Positions 23,850 through 33,457 of a stretch of 64,000 nucleotides of DNA are shown in pieces. Each line of letters begins with the position of its first letter. Positions within the stretch are counted from its first letter, which is position 1. The notes below the pieces were generated by a model. It did not search any database. It saw nothing but the letters and a program-made list of their open reading frames with translations, and was not told the origin of the DNA. The stretch is taken from assembly GCA_934757245.1 (NCBI GenBank), contig CAKVLH010000009.1:10392-74391 (forward strand), in the 5' to 3' direction. The DNA comes from an uncultured Candidatus Melainabacteria bacterium (GTDB lineage Bacteria > Cyanobacteriota > Vampirovibrionia > Gastranaerophilales > Gastranaerophilaceae). The translations under genes were made by a program, and so were the position numbers.

Positions 23850-26543
23850 TTATTTCAAATCACTTTCAACTTTTGCCAAGATTTCATCCAATTTGCCGGC
23901 ATCTTTTACACCGCCTTGTGCGAAGTTTGGACGACCGCCACCATTAGCACCTGTAAATCTTGCGATTTCACCAACAAGCTTACCTGCATTTACGCCTTTT
24001 TTAACAAAAGCATCTGTTACTTTTACAATAACCATTCTTTCATTTGCTAAAACAACGATACTTTCACCAAGTTTGTTTGCAAGCATTTCAATACCGGCTT
24101 TAACAGCGTCTGCATCAAAGTTTTCAATTTTCGATACAAATAATTTCCCGCCTTCTATATCTTGAGCTTTTGAAATAAATGTTGAGAACTTAGATTTAGC
24201 CATTTCAGCCTTAGTTTGTTCTAAAGATTTAGCTAATTCTTTGTTTTCTTCCGCTAATTTTTCAACACGGTCAAGAACTTCTTCTGTATGAACCTTGAAT
24301 TTAGCTTCTAAAGCGTCAGAGATTTTAGCTTTATTGTTCAAATACTCGATTGCAGCTTTTGAAACAACAGCTTCAATTCTTCGAGTTCCGGCTGCGATAG
24401 CGCCTTCAGAAACAATCTTGATTAATCTCAAATCGCCTGTGTTTTTAGCATGAGTACCCGCACAGAATTCCATTGAAATTACATCAGATTTTTCTTCATG
24501 GCACTTGCATCCGCCACCGCATTTGCATTTCTTAGCCCCTTCTGACGCTTCATTAGTAGTTTTACTTTCGGTTTGGTTACATTTACCCCCACCAATTGAA
24601 ACAACTCTTACTTCATCTTCGTATTTTTCACCAAATAAAGCAGTTGCACCTGTTAGCTTAGCTTTTTCAATGTCCATAATTTCTGTTTGAACAGGAAGTT
24701 TTTCCCAAATCCATTCATTAATTACATCTTCTGTTTTTTGAACTTCCTCAGGAGTCATTGCTCTAGAGAATGTGAAGTCAAATCTCATTCTGTTTTCTTC
24801 AACTTGAGAACCTGCTTGCTTAACTTCATCACCAACAACTTTAATCAAAGCTGCTTGAAGTAGGTGAGCAGAGGTATGGTGAACTCTAATTTCTGCGCGT
24901 CTTGCTACATCAATTTGAGCTGTTACATCATCGCCAACATTGATTTCGCCATTAACAACCTGACATCTGTGAACGAACAAGTGGTTTACTTTAAATGTAG
25001 TTAAAACTTCAACTTTCAAATTGTCGTTGAAGATGTAACCACTATCACCGACTTGTCCTCCGCATTCTGCGTAGAATGGAGTTTTATCAAGAACAACGTC
25101 TACAAAACCTTCGCCTTCGATTAAAGCCAAAACTTTTGCGCTGCATCCAGTTTCAGTATAGCCAACAAAATCAGTTGAACCAACTTCATCTTCTACTTTT
25201 GCGTATTTCATATCACCAGTAACTGAAATTTTAGCAGTAGCGGCTTTTGCTCTATCTTTTTGTTCTTGCATTGCAACTTTATAGCCTGCTTCGTCCGCTT
25301 TCAAACCGTTTTCTTCTGCAATTTCTCTTGTTAATTCAAATGGGAAACCATAAGTATCATAAAGCTTGAATGCGCTTTCGCCATCAATATCTTTTTTGTT
25401 TGCGATAAATTCGTCAAGAAGTTTGTAGCCTCTATCCAATGTTTTTGCAAACCTTTCTTCTTCTTTTTTGATTACGTCAATAATTTTAGCTTTGTTTTTA
25501 ACCAAATCAGGATAAGCTTCACCGTACATATCAACAACTGTATCAACAAGTTTATACAAGAACGGTAAATCCATACCTAAGATTTTTCCATGTCTTAAAG
25601 CACGTCTTAAAATCATTCTTAAAACATAGCTTCTGCCTTCATTTCCAGGGATAACACCATCAGAAATCAAGAATGAAACGCATCTTGCGTGGTCTGTGAT
25701 AATTCTTAATGAAACATCTGTTTTTTCTGATTTTTTGTAAGCTACTCCGCTCATTTCAGAAACCTTGTCCAAAATAGGTTTCAACAAATCAGTTTCGAAT
25801 GTTGAAGCAACGCCTTGGCAAACCATTGTAATACGTTCTAAGCCCATGCCGGTATCAACGTTTTTGTGTTCAAGCGGTGATTGATTGCCTTCTTCGTCTT
25901 GATATAATTCAGTAAATACCAAATTCCAAATTTCAACCCATCTGTCGCATTCACAAGTATCAATACCACAATTTGGGTCATCACATTTATATTCTTCACC
26001 TAAATCGTAGTGAATTTCTGAACAAGGACCGCAAGAACCAGACGCCCCAGGAGGACCCCAGAAATTGTCTTTTTTACCTTTTCTTTTAATTCTTTCGTCA
26101 GGAACACCGATGCTTCTCCAAATATCATAAGCTTCATCATCAGTTTCAAAAATTGTAATCCAAAGTCTGTCTTTGTCCAGTTTTAAAACTTCTGTAACAA
26201 ATTCCCAAGCCCAAGGAATAACTTCTTTTTTGTAATAATCGCCAAATGAAAAGTTACCTAACATTTCAAAAAATGTATGATGGCGCGGAGTTCTACCTAC
26301 GTTTTCGATATCAGAATCCTTACCGCCTGCACGAGCGCATTTTTGACAAGAAGTTGCTCTTGCAGGGTCATAAGGTGATTTTTGGATACCTAAAAATATA
26401 GGCAAAAATTGTAACATACCGGCTGTTGTCAAAAGTACAGTCGGGTTATCAGGTACAAGGCTAGAGCTTTCAACTATTGTGTGTTGATGCTTTTCCTTGA
26501 AATAATTTAAATATAGATTTCTAATCTCATTTCCTTTAAGCAT
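23850..26543 (-). CDS. alaS: Alanyl-tRNA synthetase with Cys-rich insertion
   Basis: AlaS charges tRNA-Ala and edits Ser/Gly mischarging. The 897-residue protein has the class II catalytic core (TTAGMLQFLPIFLG, FFEMLGNFSFGDYYK, MGLERI) and the tRNA-recognition region. The editing domain has HHTSAHLLQ and CAGTH (usually CGGTH), and the C-Ala domain ends with GGGRPNFAQGG. An insertion of about 35-40 residues (roughly 650-690) sits between these editing motifs and contains KCKCGGGCKCHEE, a Cys/His-rich run that looks metal-binding. It is otherwise of normal length. It is transcribed divergently from the MBL gene. Confidence 0.97.
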   Translation of the reverse strand: MLKGNEIRNLYLNYFKEKHQHTIVESSSLVPDNPTVLLTTAGMLQFLPIFLGIQKSPYDPARATSCQKCARAGGKDSDIENVGRTPRHHTFFEMLGNFSFGDYYKKEVIPWAWEFVTEVLKLDKDRLWITIFETDDEAYDIWRSIGVPDERIKRKGKKDNFWGPPGASGSCGPCSEIHYDLGEEYKCDDPNCGIDTCECDRWVEIWNLVFTELYQDEEGNQSPLEHKNVDTGMGLERITMVCQGVASTFETDLLKPILDKVSEMSGVAYKKSEKTDVSLRIITDHARCVSFLISDGVIPGNEGRSYVLRMILRRALRHGKILGMDLPFLYKLVDTVVDMYGEAYPDLVKNKAKIIDVIKKEEERFAKTLDRGYKLLDEFIANKKDIDGESAFKLYDTYGFPFELTREIAEENGLKADEAGYKVAMQEQKDRAKAATAKISVTGDMKYAKVEDEVGSTDFVGYTETGCSAKVLALIEGEGFVDVVLDKTPFYAECGGQVGDSGYIFNDNLKVEVLTTFKVNHLFVHRCQVVNGEINVGDDVTAQIDVARRAEIRVHHTSAHLLQAALIKVVGDEVKQAGSQVEENRMRFDFTFSRAMTPEEVQKTEDVINEWIWEKLPVQTEIMDIEKAKLTGATALFGEKYEDEVRVVSIGGGKCNQTESKTTNEASEGAKKCKCGGGCKCHEEKSDVISMEFCAGTHAKNTGDLRLIKIVSEGAIAAGTRRIEAVVSKAAIEYLNNKAKISDALEAKFKVHTEEVLDRVEKLAEENKELAKSLEQTKAEMAKSKFSTFISKAQDIEGGKLFVSKIENFDADAVKAGIEMLANKLGESIVVLANERMVIVKVTDAFVKKGVNAGKLVGEIARFTGANGGGRPNFAQGGVKDAGKLDEILAKVESDLK

Positions 26544-26637
26544 AATTAATTCCTTCTTTTTGTATAGGTTAATTATACATCAAAGGTTTTTAGGAATAAA
26601 TGTTTGCTAACTTATTAATAATAAAGATTAAAATTTT

Positions 26638-26655
26638 TATGCTAAAATTACATTA
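26638..26655 (+). promoter_or_regulatory. Extended -10 box at the MBL gene start, probable leaderless transcript
   Basis: TTATGCTAAAAT ends at 26648 and the ATG is at 26655. There is no Shine-Dalgarno sequence. The box matches the one before dprA. Confidence 0.6.
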
Positions 26656-27272
26656 TGATTATAAAAACATTTGTAGAACCACCCATTGATAATAATAATT
26701 ATTTAATTATAGATGAACTGACAAAAGAGGCTGTGCTTGTAGATTGTTCAGCAATTGATGATAGAATTGACGAAGAACTGGAACGCCAAAATGCGACTTT
26801 AAAATATATTCTGCTTACCCATGGACATTTTGATCATATAGCAGGAATTCGTCCCAACAGATTTAGTTCGAATCCACAAGTTGTTATGCACAAAGCGGAT
26901 TTAGATTGGTTAAATAATGCTAATGAGTATTTGCCAATGTTTGGCATGCCGGAAATTACAATTCCTAAAGTTGATATTTTTGTAGAAGACGGCGACAAAA
27001 TCAAATTGGGCGAAAAGGAAATAAGTGTCATACATACTCCCGGACATACGCAGGGAGGAGTTTGCTATTTAGTAGGCGGAATGTTGTTTTCCGGCGATAC
27101 AATATTTAGAGAAGCCGTTGGACGCTGTGATTTAGCGGGTGGAAATTTTGCGCAAATAGTAGAAAGCATTGAAGACAAAATCTTTACATTGCCGAGTGAA
27201 ACTATAATTTATCCCGGACATGGGAAATGCACATCTGTAGAGTGGGAAAAAGAACATAACAGATTCTTGTAA
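26655..27272 (+). CDS. Metallo-beta-lactamase-fold hydrolase (glyoxalase II-like)
   Basis: This 205-residue MBL-fold protein resembles glyoxalase II and related thioester hydrolases. The metal-binding motif LTHGHFDHIAG (HxHxDH) is at about residues 54-64. Further ligands lie in IHTPGHTQGGVCYL, LFSGDTIFREAVGR (Asp) and IIYPGHGKCTSV (His). It lacks the C-terminal helical domain of true glyoxalase II, so the substrate is open. It is probably a leaderless transcript and is followed by a weak terminator (CCAATTTTTTGG, T-run) at 27280-27315. Confidence 0.88.
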   Translation: MIIKTFVEPPIDNNNYLIIDELTKEAVLVDCSAIDDRIDEELERQNATLKYILLTHGHFDHIAGIRPNRFSSNPQVVMHKADLDWLNNANEYLPMFGMPEITIPKVDIFVEDGDKIKLGEKEISVIHTPGHTQGGVCYLVGGMLFSGDTIFREAVGRCDLAGGNFAQIVESIEDKIFTLPSETIIYPGHGKCTSVEWEKEHNRFL

Positions 27273-27344
27273 TTAATTACCAATTTTTTGGTAGCAAAAA
27301 AATCTTTTTTTCGGTTTTATATTAACAGGTAGGAATAAATTTGC

Positions 27345-28727
27345 ATGAAAATATTACCTGTATTTTTTACAAATAGAGCTGAAAGAACGCAGAATGTTCA
27401 AAGGAATTCTGCTCCTATAACTATGCCTAAATTGCAGACTCTTGCCTGCGACACAGTATCATTTGGCCGTTCTGCCGGTAACGCAGAAGCTTTACGTGCT
27501 CTTATGAGTTACAAAGTTCCGGGGATATATTCCGGCAAAGTTGTAATTGACCCTAAAATTGTAGAAAAAATATTAAACAACAAAGTATTTTCCGGTTCTG
27601 TAAAAAATATCGTTAAAACTCTTGCACCATTTGAATCAAGTTTGCATACAGTAGAAAAAAGCGTTTTTAATTTGATTAAAAATCAAGCAAAAAAAAGTCC
27701 GGATAAAAAGTTGGATGAAGTTATGCGAGAAGCTGCAGTTTTTCATGACGTTAAATTAAGAGCAATACAACAGCCAATTTTCGACAGATTAGACGCAATG
27801 TCTCACGATATGCCATTAGAACAGCAAAACCAATTCTTGCGTTTAATGAATGTAGTAAACAAGAAAATCTATAGAGAACCTATTAAAATTCCTTTTGACA
27901 AAAAAGATTTTCAATACAAATTAAAAAGAATTACAGATGAACTGGAAATTAAAAATAATAAAACTGAATTAGAATTCATGAAAAAGATAATGCATGTAGC
28001 TCAACAACTACCTGATGATTCAATTCAAAATTTATCTTCAACTTCTTCCAAAGCAAAGAAGAATAAGAAAATTCGTTCTCAAAAAAACGTTTCACGTCGT
28101 AGAGGTGAAATTATAAGGAAAATCGAAAGTTTACAATTATCGTCATCTCTAAAAAATAATGAAGAATTAACCAAATTAATTAGTAGAGCGCGTTCACAAA
28201 TATACGATGTGCCTGTTGTCGTGAATTTTAACAGAAAAACTTTTATATACGAATTGCAAAAAATTGTTAATACGCTAGATGACAAAAAACTTGCAAAAAG
28301 AATGATTCAACAAGCTGTTGAACTTCCCAAATCACGTGAAAACATTTCTGCATTTATTGTGAAAGCTGCAAATTGTTCTTCTGAAAAAATAGGCTTTGAT
28401 TTAATTGAAGGCTCTACCGGCAGTATTGAACATTTAGTGCCATTTGCATCTAAAGGCAATGATAGCTTAGAAAATTATGCAATCAGTACGGCATATTATA
28501 ATAGTGAACGTGGTAACAGAACTATGCCACAGCAACTTAAGCAACATCCTGAAATTTACCAAAACGCACAAAAACATATTAACCGATTGATTGAATTATA
28601 TAATGACGGGACATTCAAAAAAGTTGGACTTACAAAGTGGTATATCACAAATCTTGCAAAAAGATTGTATAGATTATCTCCACCAGAAAAACCAATTGTG
28701 GTAGATTTGAGCAAGTTGAAAGATTAG
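27345..28727 (+). CDS. HNH-like nuclease candidate with SFGR motif
   Basis: This 460-residue protein has VSFGRS at residues 38-43, after a loosely structured N-terminus, and a long charged helical middle. Residues about 355-395 read GSIEHLVPFASKGNDSLENYAIST...YYNSERGN. EH363, N377 and N386 fit the His-Asn-Asn/His pattern and spacing of HNH (His-Me finger) nucleases. The zinc cysteines seen in many HNH proteins are missing. The C-terminus is basic. No methylase, immunity or transposon gene is adjacent. The nuclease call is inferred. Confidence 0.5.
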   Translation: MKILPVFFTNRAERTQNVQRNSAPITMPKLQTLACDTVSFGRSAGNAEALRALMSYKVPGIYSGKVVIDPKIVEKILNNKVFSGSVKNIVKTLAPFESSLHTVEKSVFNLIKNQAKKSPDKKLDEVMREAAVFHDVKLRAIQQPIFDRLDAMSHDMPLEQQNQFLRLMNVVNKKIYREPIKIPFDKKDFQYKLKRITDELEIKNNKTELEFMKKIMHVAQQLPDDSIQNLSSTSSKAKKNKKIRSQKNVSRRRGEIIRKIESLQLSSSLKNNEELTKLISRARSQIYDVPVVVNFNRKTFIYELQKIVNTLDDKKLAKRMIQQAVELPKSRENISAFIVKAANCSSEKIGFDLIEGSTGSIEHLVPFASKGNDSLENYAISTAYYNSERGNRTMPQQLKQHPEIYQNAQKHINRLIELYNDGTFKKVGLTKWYITNLAKRLYRLSPPEKPIVVDLSKLKD

Positions 28728-28733
28728 ACATAA

Positions 28734-28757
28734 AAGGAGCGCAATTAGGCGCTCCTT
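28734..28757. terminator. Bidirectional terminator
   Basis: AAGGAGCGC, loop AATTAG, GCGCTCCTT lies between convergent genes, with short A/T tails on both sides. Confidence 0.8.
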
Positions 28758-28761
28758 AAAT

Positions 28762-29295
28762 TTATCCCAAAATATACTTTGTTGATAAGTAAATTCCAAT
28801 CATAACCATGCCTGCGACTAAGAAGTTTACACCTGCAAGCACACCAACAACCCATAATGCCGTTGACGGTAAGCCTAATATAATAATTAGTGCTAGTAAG
28901 AATTGCATTATAGCAACCAAAATCTCAGCCCACCAAAAGTAAAGCGTATTTTTGTTTTGTACGGCAAACGCTGTTGTTGAAATACTTTCTAGAAGGAAAT
29001 ACACGCCAATTGCACTTGTAATAAGGATTAGGTTGAACATTGGTGCCATAAATAAAAATATCCCAACAGCGAATAACAAAAACCCTGCCACAACATTTAG
29101 AATAAAGTGTCTTGAATAATTTTTTGTAAGTATGGCATTTATAACTTTGTAGCCACCATAAATTACAAAGGTTAAACATAACATCAACCCAAAAGAGATT
29201 GTTGTAATTTTAGGCAACATCAGCATCCCTAAACCCAGTACGGATAAGAGGATTCCTTCTATAAGTACAAAACTTAAAAAACGTTTTTCTGTCAT
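28762..29295 (-). CDS. HdeD/DUF308-family membrane protein
   Basis: This 177-residue inner-membrane protein has six hydrophobic helices in three pairs, the layout of the HdeD/DUF308 family (acid-resistance membrane protein in enterobacteria, role otherwise unknown). Typical stretches are GILLSVLGLGMLMLP near the start and GVYFLLESISTTAFAV in the middle. It stands alone, convergent with the SFGR protein. AGGAGAAATAATT lies upstream of the ATG. The family call is by helix layout and motif resemblance. Confidence 0.75.
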   Translation of the reverse strand: MTEKRFLSFVLIEGILLSVLGLGMLMLPKITTISFGLMLCLTFVIYGGYKVINAILTKNYSRHFILNVVAGFLLFAVGIFLFMAPMFNLILITSAIGVYFLLESISTTAFAVQNKNTLYFWWAEILVAIMQFLLALIIILGLPSTALWVVGVLAGVNFLVAGMVMIGIYLSTKYILG

Positions 29296-29902
29296 AATTA
29301 TTTCTCCTATAAAAATTTAATCGTAAAATTGAGTAGTTTTTTCACTCTTAATAGAATAACTATTTACAATTTTTTATGCACCCACAACTGGAGAATTTAT
29401 AAAAAGAAAAGAATGCGTTTACTTATACGAAGTATCTTGCGGTAAAAACATCCTTTTGATAGTTACTTTTGGGTAAGGGCTTCTTTATTACCCTGCTCTA
29501 ATGCACTTTTTACGTTACTTCTAATAATTGTATTTCGCACCCAGCCTCCCTTTATAGTGGGAGGTCGCAGCTGTTGGCGAAACTCTGTTGAGCATTACAG
29601 ATGCGAGTGGGGGTTTTTAGTTGATAGTTGAAAGTTAATTTTCACCTCACCCTAACCCTCTCCTGCAAGGAGAGGGAACATGCTAAAGGCATTCAAATAA
29701 ACGAGTCTTGCGCCCCTCTCCTTTTTTCTATTCTACATGGAGAGGGTGCCGGAGGCGGGAGAGGGTATTATTAATTAAATAATTTCCATTTTACTAATTA
29801 GCAAATAACTGTTATAATTTAGTAAAATCAGAGAAATAATACTCCAAATAATGGTAGTAATTATTCTTTTGTAGCTGTTATAATATAGCTAGGTAATATT
29901 AA
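29296..29902. repeat. Intergenic region with CCTC/GAGG and 80-bp repeats
   Basis: No gene is visible in these 600 bp. At 29538-29620 lies CAGCCTCCC...GGGAGGTCGCAGCTGTT...GAGTGGGGG, a relative of 18112. At 29645-29675 lies CACCCTAACCCTCTCCTGC with AGGAGAGGG. At 29692-29775 lies an element related to 20275-20350. The last 90 bp hold the fliL promoter region. Confidence 0.7.
29809..29890 (+). promoter_or_regulatory. Two TGTTATAAT extended -10 boxes before fliL
   Basis: ACTGTTATAATTTAG (about 29809) and GCTGTTATAATATAG (about 29873) are near copies 65 bp apart. Either could drive fliL-fliM-fliN. They look like housekeeping-type promoters; no clear sigma-28 motif is seen. Confidence 0.5.
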
Positions 29903-29914
29903 GTGGAGAATAGT

Positions 29915-30517
29915 ATGGCTGAAAACGAAAGAGCTGAAGGCGGTCAACAAAAAGACTTAACTAAATTTTTAATAATGACACTTGCGTCAATTGTAATCAT
30001 GTTCATTGTGTTTGCGGGTGTAAACTATTTAATTATGGAAAATCTAATTAGTCAAAAAATTAGTTCAATTACAACTTCACAGGAAGAATTAGCCGATGAA
30101 GAAGGCGACGAAGATGAAGTTCAAAAAGGTATTATTGTTGATTTAGGCGATTTTATCTTAAATCTATGTGATGAAAGCCAGAAAAAATATTTGAAAGTTA
30201 ACGTAGCTTTAGAAGTTACGAAGAAAGATACAGATTTTCCACAACAAACTGAGGAAAAAAGTGGCGGACACGGCGGTCATGGCGAAGCAGCAGCTCCTGT
30301 CGATCCAATGGAAGCAATCCAAAATGAAATGAACCAATACAAGCCTGCAATCCGCGATGCCGTAATTACAAATCTTTCAAGCAAAACTTCTACAGAACTT
30401 GCAACAGCTGCCGGTAAAGAACTTGCAAAAGAACAAATTACAAATGATATTAATTCTATCTTAGCAGGCGAAAGAGAAGTTATTAGAGTAAGTTTCGGAC
30501 AATTTATTATTCAGTAG
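29915..30517 (+). CDS. fliL: Flagellar basal body protein FliL
   Basis: FliL sits around the stator in the inner membrane and supports torque. The 200-residue protein has a short cytoplasmic tail, one membrane span (FLIMTLASIVIMFIVFAGV), an acidic linker and the periplasmic FliL domain ending in REVIRVSFGQFIIQ. The domain carries a His/Gly-rich loop (GGHGGHGE). I choose the ATG at 29915, since GTGGAG lies 6 nt upstream. It starts a three-gene unit with fliM and fliN. Confidence 0.88.
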   Translation: MAENERAEGGQQKDLTKFLIMTLASIVIMFIVFAGVNYLIMENLISQKISSITTSQEELADEEGDEDEVQKGIIVDLGDFILNLCDESQKKYLKVNVALEVTKKDTDFPQQTEEKSGGHGGHGEAAAPVDPMEAIQNEMNQYKPAIRDAVITNLSSKTSTELATAAGKELAKEQITNDINSILAGEREVIRVSFGQFIIQ

Positions 30518-30523
30518 GATAAA

Positions 30524-31504
30524 ATGACAGAAGGTAATAAAAACGATTTAATAGAAACAAATGATTATGATGAAGATTTTTCAGATGCGGAACATAAAAG
30601 TTATAAACTGTATAACTTTCGCAGACCTGATAAGTTTTCTAAGGATAATTTAAGAGCCTTGAGAGATATTCATAGAGAGTTCTCAAAGGCTATTTCGCTT
30701 GTATTAAGCGGTTATTTACGTATGCGCGTAGAAATCGAAATTGTTTCTGTTGACCAGCTTACTTACGAAGAATTTGTACGCTCTATGCCTTCTCCAATCA
30801 GCGTTGGCGTGTTTGAATTTGAACCATTATCCGGTCAAATTTTGTTAGGTATAAGCTTTGAAGTAATATCTTGTATTGTAAACAGGATGCTTGGTGGCGG
30901 GGGTTCTATTGATACACAGACAAGAGAACTTACAGATATTGAAAAAGCACTTGCTAAAAAAGTCATTAATATTATTATTAAATCTTTAGAAGATTCTTGG
31001 AATGCTATTATTCCGGTTTCCGGTAAATTTATAAGTCTTGACGATAATTATCAATCAATTCAAGTTGCTACTGCCGGTGAAATCGTTGCGCTTTTGACGT
31101 TTGAAGTACAAATCCAAGGCAAACATTTCGGCTTATTCAGTTTATGTTTCCCATATCCGGTTTTAGAAACTGTATTGGGACATTTAAGCACACAACACAT
31201 TTTCCAAACGAAAGGTTTAGTAGCTTCAAACGATGAAAGAATGAAGATGATTTCTAAAATCAACACATCAAACGTTGATATCAGAGTTCAGTTCGGACAA
31301 TGTAATATTACGCTTGATGACTTTTTGCAACTTTCAGAAGGTGATATTATTAAGCTTGATAACAAGGTTTCAGATGATTTGATTGTTCAAGTAAATGGAG
31401 AAAAAAAGTTTTTTGCACGTCCCGGAACAATGAAAGATAAAATTTGTGTTAAAATAACAGATGTGTATGACGAAATGCATGAATTACTAAGAAATTATTT
31501 TTAG
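30524..31504 (+). CDS. fliM: Flagellar motor switch protein FliM
   Basis: FliM forms the C-ring of the flagellar motor and binds CheY-P. The 326-residue protein shows the middle domain start (FRRPDKFSKDNLRALRDIHREFS), the family NRMLGGGG stretch and the C-terminal SpoA domain (VRFGQCNITLDDFLQLSEGDIIKLD-type). The extreme N-terminus is acidic and lacks an obvious LSQxEIDALL CheY-binding motif, so switching input may differ. It lies 6 bp after fliL and 13 bp before fliN. Confidence 0.93.
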   Translation: MTEGNKNDLIETNDYDEDFSDAEHKSYKLYNFRRPDKFSKDNLRALRDIHREFSKAISLVLSGYLRMRVEIEIVSVDQLTYEEFVRSMPSPISVGVFEFEPLSGQILLGISFEVISCIVNRMLGGGGSIDTQTRELTDIEKALAKKVINIIIKSLEDSWNAIIPVSGKFISLDDNYQSIQVATAGEIVALLTFEVQIQGKHFGLFSLCFPYPVLETVLGHLSTQHIFQTKGLVASNDERMKMISKINTSNVDIRVQFGQCNITLDDFLQLSEGDIIKLDNKVSDDLIVQVNGEKKFFARPGTMKDKICVKITDVYDEMHELLRNYF

Positions 31505-31517
31505 AGAGGTTTTGTAA

Positions 31518-31982
31518 ATGCTAGATGACGATAAAGATGTTAATAACGAAGAAATGGAAGATTTAACATCTTCAATACCGGAAGATACAAGTTTTAATAC
31601 TGAAGAAACTCCTAATGAAAATGCAGGAGAAGACAAAACAGTAACTGTTCAGCCTGTTCAGTTTGCATCTTTTGAAGACTTGGATCAAGTTCAAGGCCCT
31701 GCAAATCAAAACCTTAATATTCTATTAGACGTTAAGTTACAATTGACTGTTGAGCTTGGTAAAACAGAATTACCAATTAAAAAAGTTTTGGAACTTACTA
31801 AAGGTTCTATCGTAACTTTGAACAAAGCTGCCGGCGAACCTGTTGAATTATATGCAAACGGCAAATTGATAGCTTATGGTGAAGTTGTAGTTATTGAAGA
31901 TAACTTCGGTCTAAGAATTACACATATTACAGACCCTGCAAGAAGATTGAACTCACTAAGCAGTTCTAATAAAGAAGAATAG
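31518..31982 (+). CDS. fliN: Flagellar motor switch protein FliN
   Basis: FliN completes the bottom of the C-ring. The 154-residue protein has an acidic, disordered N-terminal 60 residues and a C-terminal SpoA domain (LLDVKLQLTVELGKTELPIKKVLEL, GEPVELYANGKLIAYGEVVVIEDNFGLRIT as motif stretches). Length is typical for the form with an N-terminal tail. It is the last gene of fliL-fliM-fliN. The 98 bp after it hold no strong terminator, so read-through to the efflux genes cannot be excluded. Confidence 0.93.
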   Translation: MLDDDKDVNNEEMEDLTSSIPEDTSFNTEETPNENAGEDKTVTVQPVQFASFEDLDQVQGPANQNLNILLDVKLQLTVELGKTELPIKKVLELTKGSIVTLNKAAGEPVELYANGKLIAYGEVVVIEDNFGLRITHITDPARRLNSLSSSNKEE

Positions 31983-32080
31983 AAGCTCTTTTTCTGACAC
32001 AACCTTAACAAATTCTTAATACAATATATCTATACATTATCGGATTAGCGAATATAATTTATTAAGGTTAGGACAAAAGC

Positions 32081-33457
32081 GTGAAAAAGATTGTTACACT
32101 ATTAATAGCAAGTTGTTTAATGCTTTCTCAGGGAACTGTTTTTGCAGTTAAAAACGACACTTATGATGTTCAGATAAAGAAAAGTAAAAATGCTCCTGAT
32201 AAAACATTTACGTTGCATCCATACTGGGAATGTTATAATGACGAGCTTTTGAACGGTTACATTCAAGACGCTCTCGAAAACAATTTTAATATAAAAATTG
32301 CAACAAACAGAGTTCACGAATCAGAAGCTCTATTAGGCACAATAAACGCACAAAGGCTTCCGCAACTAAGCTTCAATCCGAGTATTTATCCATTCAAAAC
32401 CATTTCTCGCTGGACTGGCAGATACGGAAGCGGTTATTTGCTGAATTTTCCACTCTTATTAAATTGGGAAGTTGATATTTTTGGAAAAATTAACGACAAA
32501 GTTAAATCTTCCAGATACAACGTAAAAATAAGCAAAGAAGATTTGAATATTGCAAAACTTTCAGTTTCATCTGAAGTTACAGCATCTTATTTCAACATAA
32601 TTTTAGCAGATGCTCTTATAAAAAACTACGAAGAGTTGGTTTCAAACATAAACGAAACCATTAGGCTCAAACAACAACTTTATAACGGTGGAATTATTGC
32701 TTATGATAATCTATATACGACAGAGTATGAGCAAGTTGTTTATCAAAACGAATTGAATGCACTGCTAAAAAAAAGAGAAATCCTACTTCATCAGTTTGCA
32801 GTTTTGAGGGGAGTTTCACCAGAAGGTGGAAATGATATTGAGCGCGCTAATATTAAAGATTTGAAATTTCCGTTTGATATAAACAAAGAAATTTCATCAG
32901 ATTTGATTTTCAATCGCCCTGACGTTATTCAAGCTGAATTTGGAATAAAAAAAGCCACTTTTGATGTAAAAGTCGCTAAAAAAATGTTCTTACCGTCAAT
33001 TAACTTAAACGAAATGATTGGTTTTGAATCAATTAAAGCCGGACGAATTTTTAATTGGGACAGTACAGTTTATCAACTTGGTGCAGGCTTGTTAATGGAT
33101 TTATATACAGGCGGAGCGAAAACATCTTATTTAAAATACAACAAAGAACTCGCGATTGAAAAATTACACGAATATAATAACGTTTTATTAAATGCGTTTT
33201 GTGAAATCGAAAACGCGCTTTCAAGTTTGAGAACAGATTACAATTCTTATCAAGGTTTTAGCGGTGCAATCGAAAAATCAAACCATTTTTATAATGTAGC
33301 GAATATCAGATATACAAACGGAACAGGCAATAAAATAGACGAATTAGACGCAAAGCGTAAACTTTTGCTTAACGAAAACTCTATGTACAATGCCAAAGTT
33401 AGTACACTAATCGACACAGTAGATATTTATAAGTCATTGGGGAGCGCAATCGAATGA
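32081..33457 (+). CDS. TolC/NodT-family outer-membrane efflux protein
   Basis: This is an outer-membrane channel for an RND pump. It has 458 residues, with a Sec signal peptide (KKIVTLLIASCLMLSQGTVFA). The two OEP repeats are seen as long coiled coils, with the family LLNFPLLLNWEVDIFGKI and RPDVIQAEFGIKKATFDVKVAK stretches. There is no lipobox, so it is probably not lipidated. It starts with GTG and has AGGA upstream. It overlaps the RND gene by 4 bp. This gene shows that the cell has an outer membrane. Confidence 0.92.
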   Translation: MKKIVTLLIASCLMLSQGTVFAVKNDTYDVQIKKSKNAPDKTFTLHPYWECYNDELLNGYIQDALENNFNIKIATNRVHESEALLGTINAQRLPQLSFNPSIYPFKTISRWTGRYGSGYLLNFPLLLNWEVDIFGKINDKVKSSRYNVKISKEDLNIAKLSVSSEVTASYFNIILADALIKNYEELVSNINETIRLKQQLYNGGIIAYDNLYTTEYEQVVYQNELNALLKKREILLHQFAVLRGVSPEGGNDIERANIKDLKFPFDINKEISSDLIFNRPDVIQAEFGIKKATFDVKVAKKMFLPSINLNEMIGFESIKAGRIFNWDSTVYQLGAGLLMDLYTGGAKTSYLKYNKELAIEKLHEYNNVLLNAFCEIENALSSLRTDYNSYQGFSGAIEKSNHFYNVANIRYTNGTGNKIDELDAKRKLLLNENSMYNAKVSTLIDTVDIYKSLGSAIE

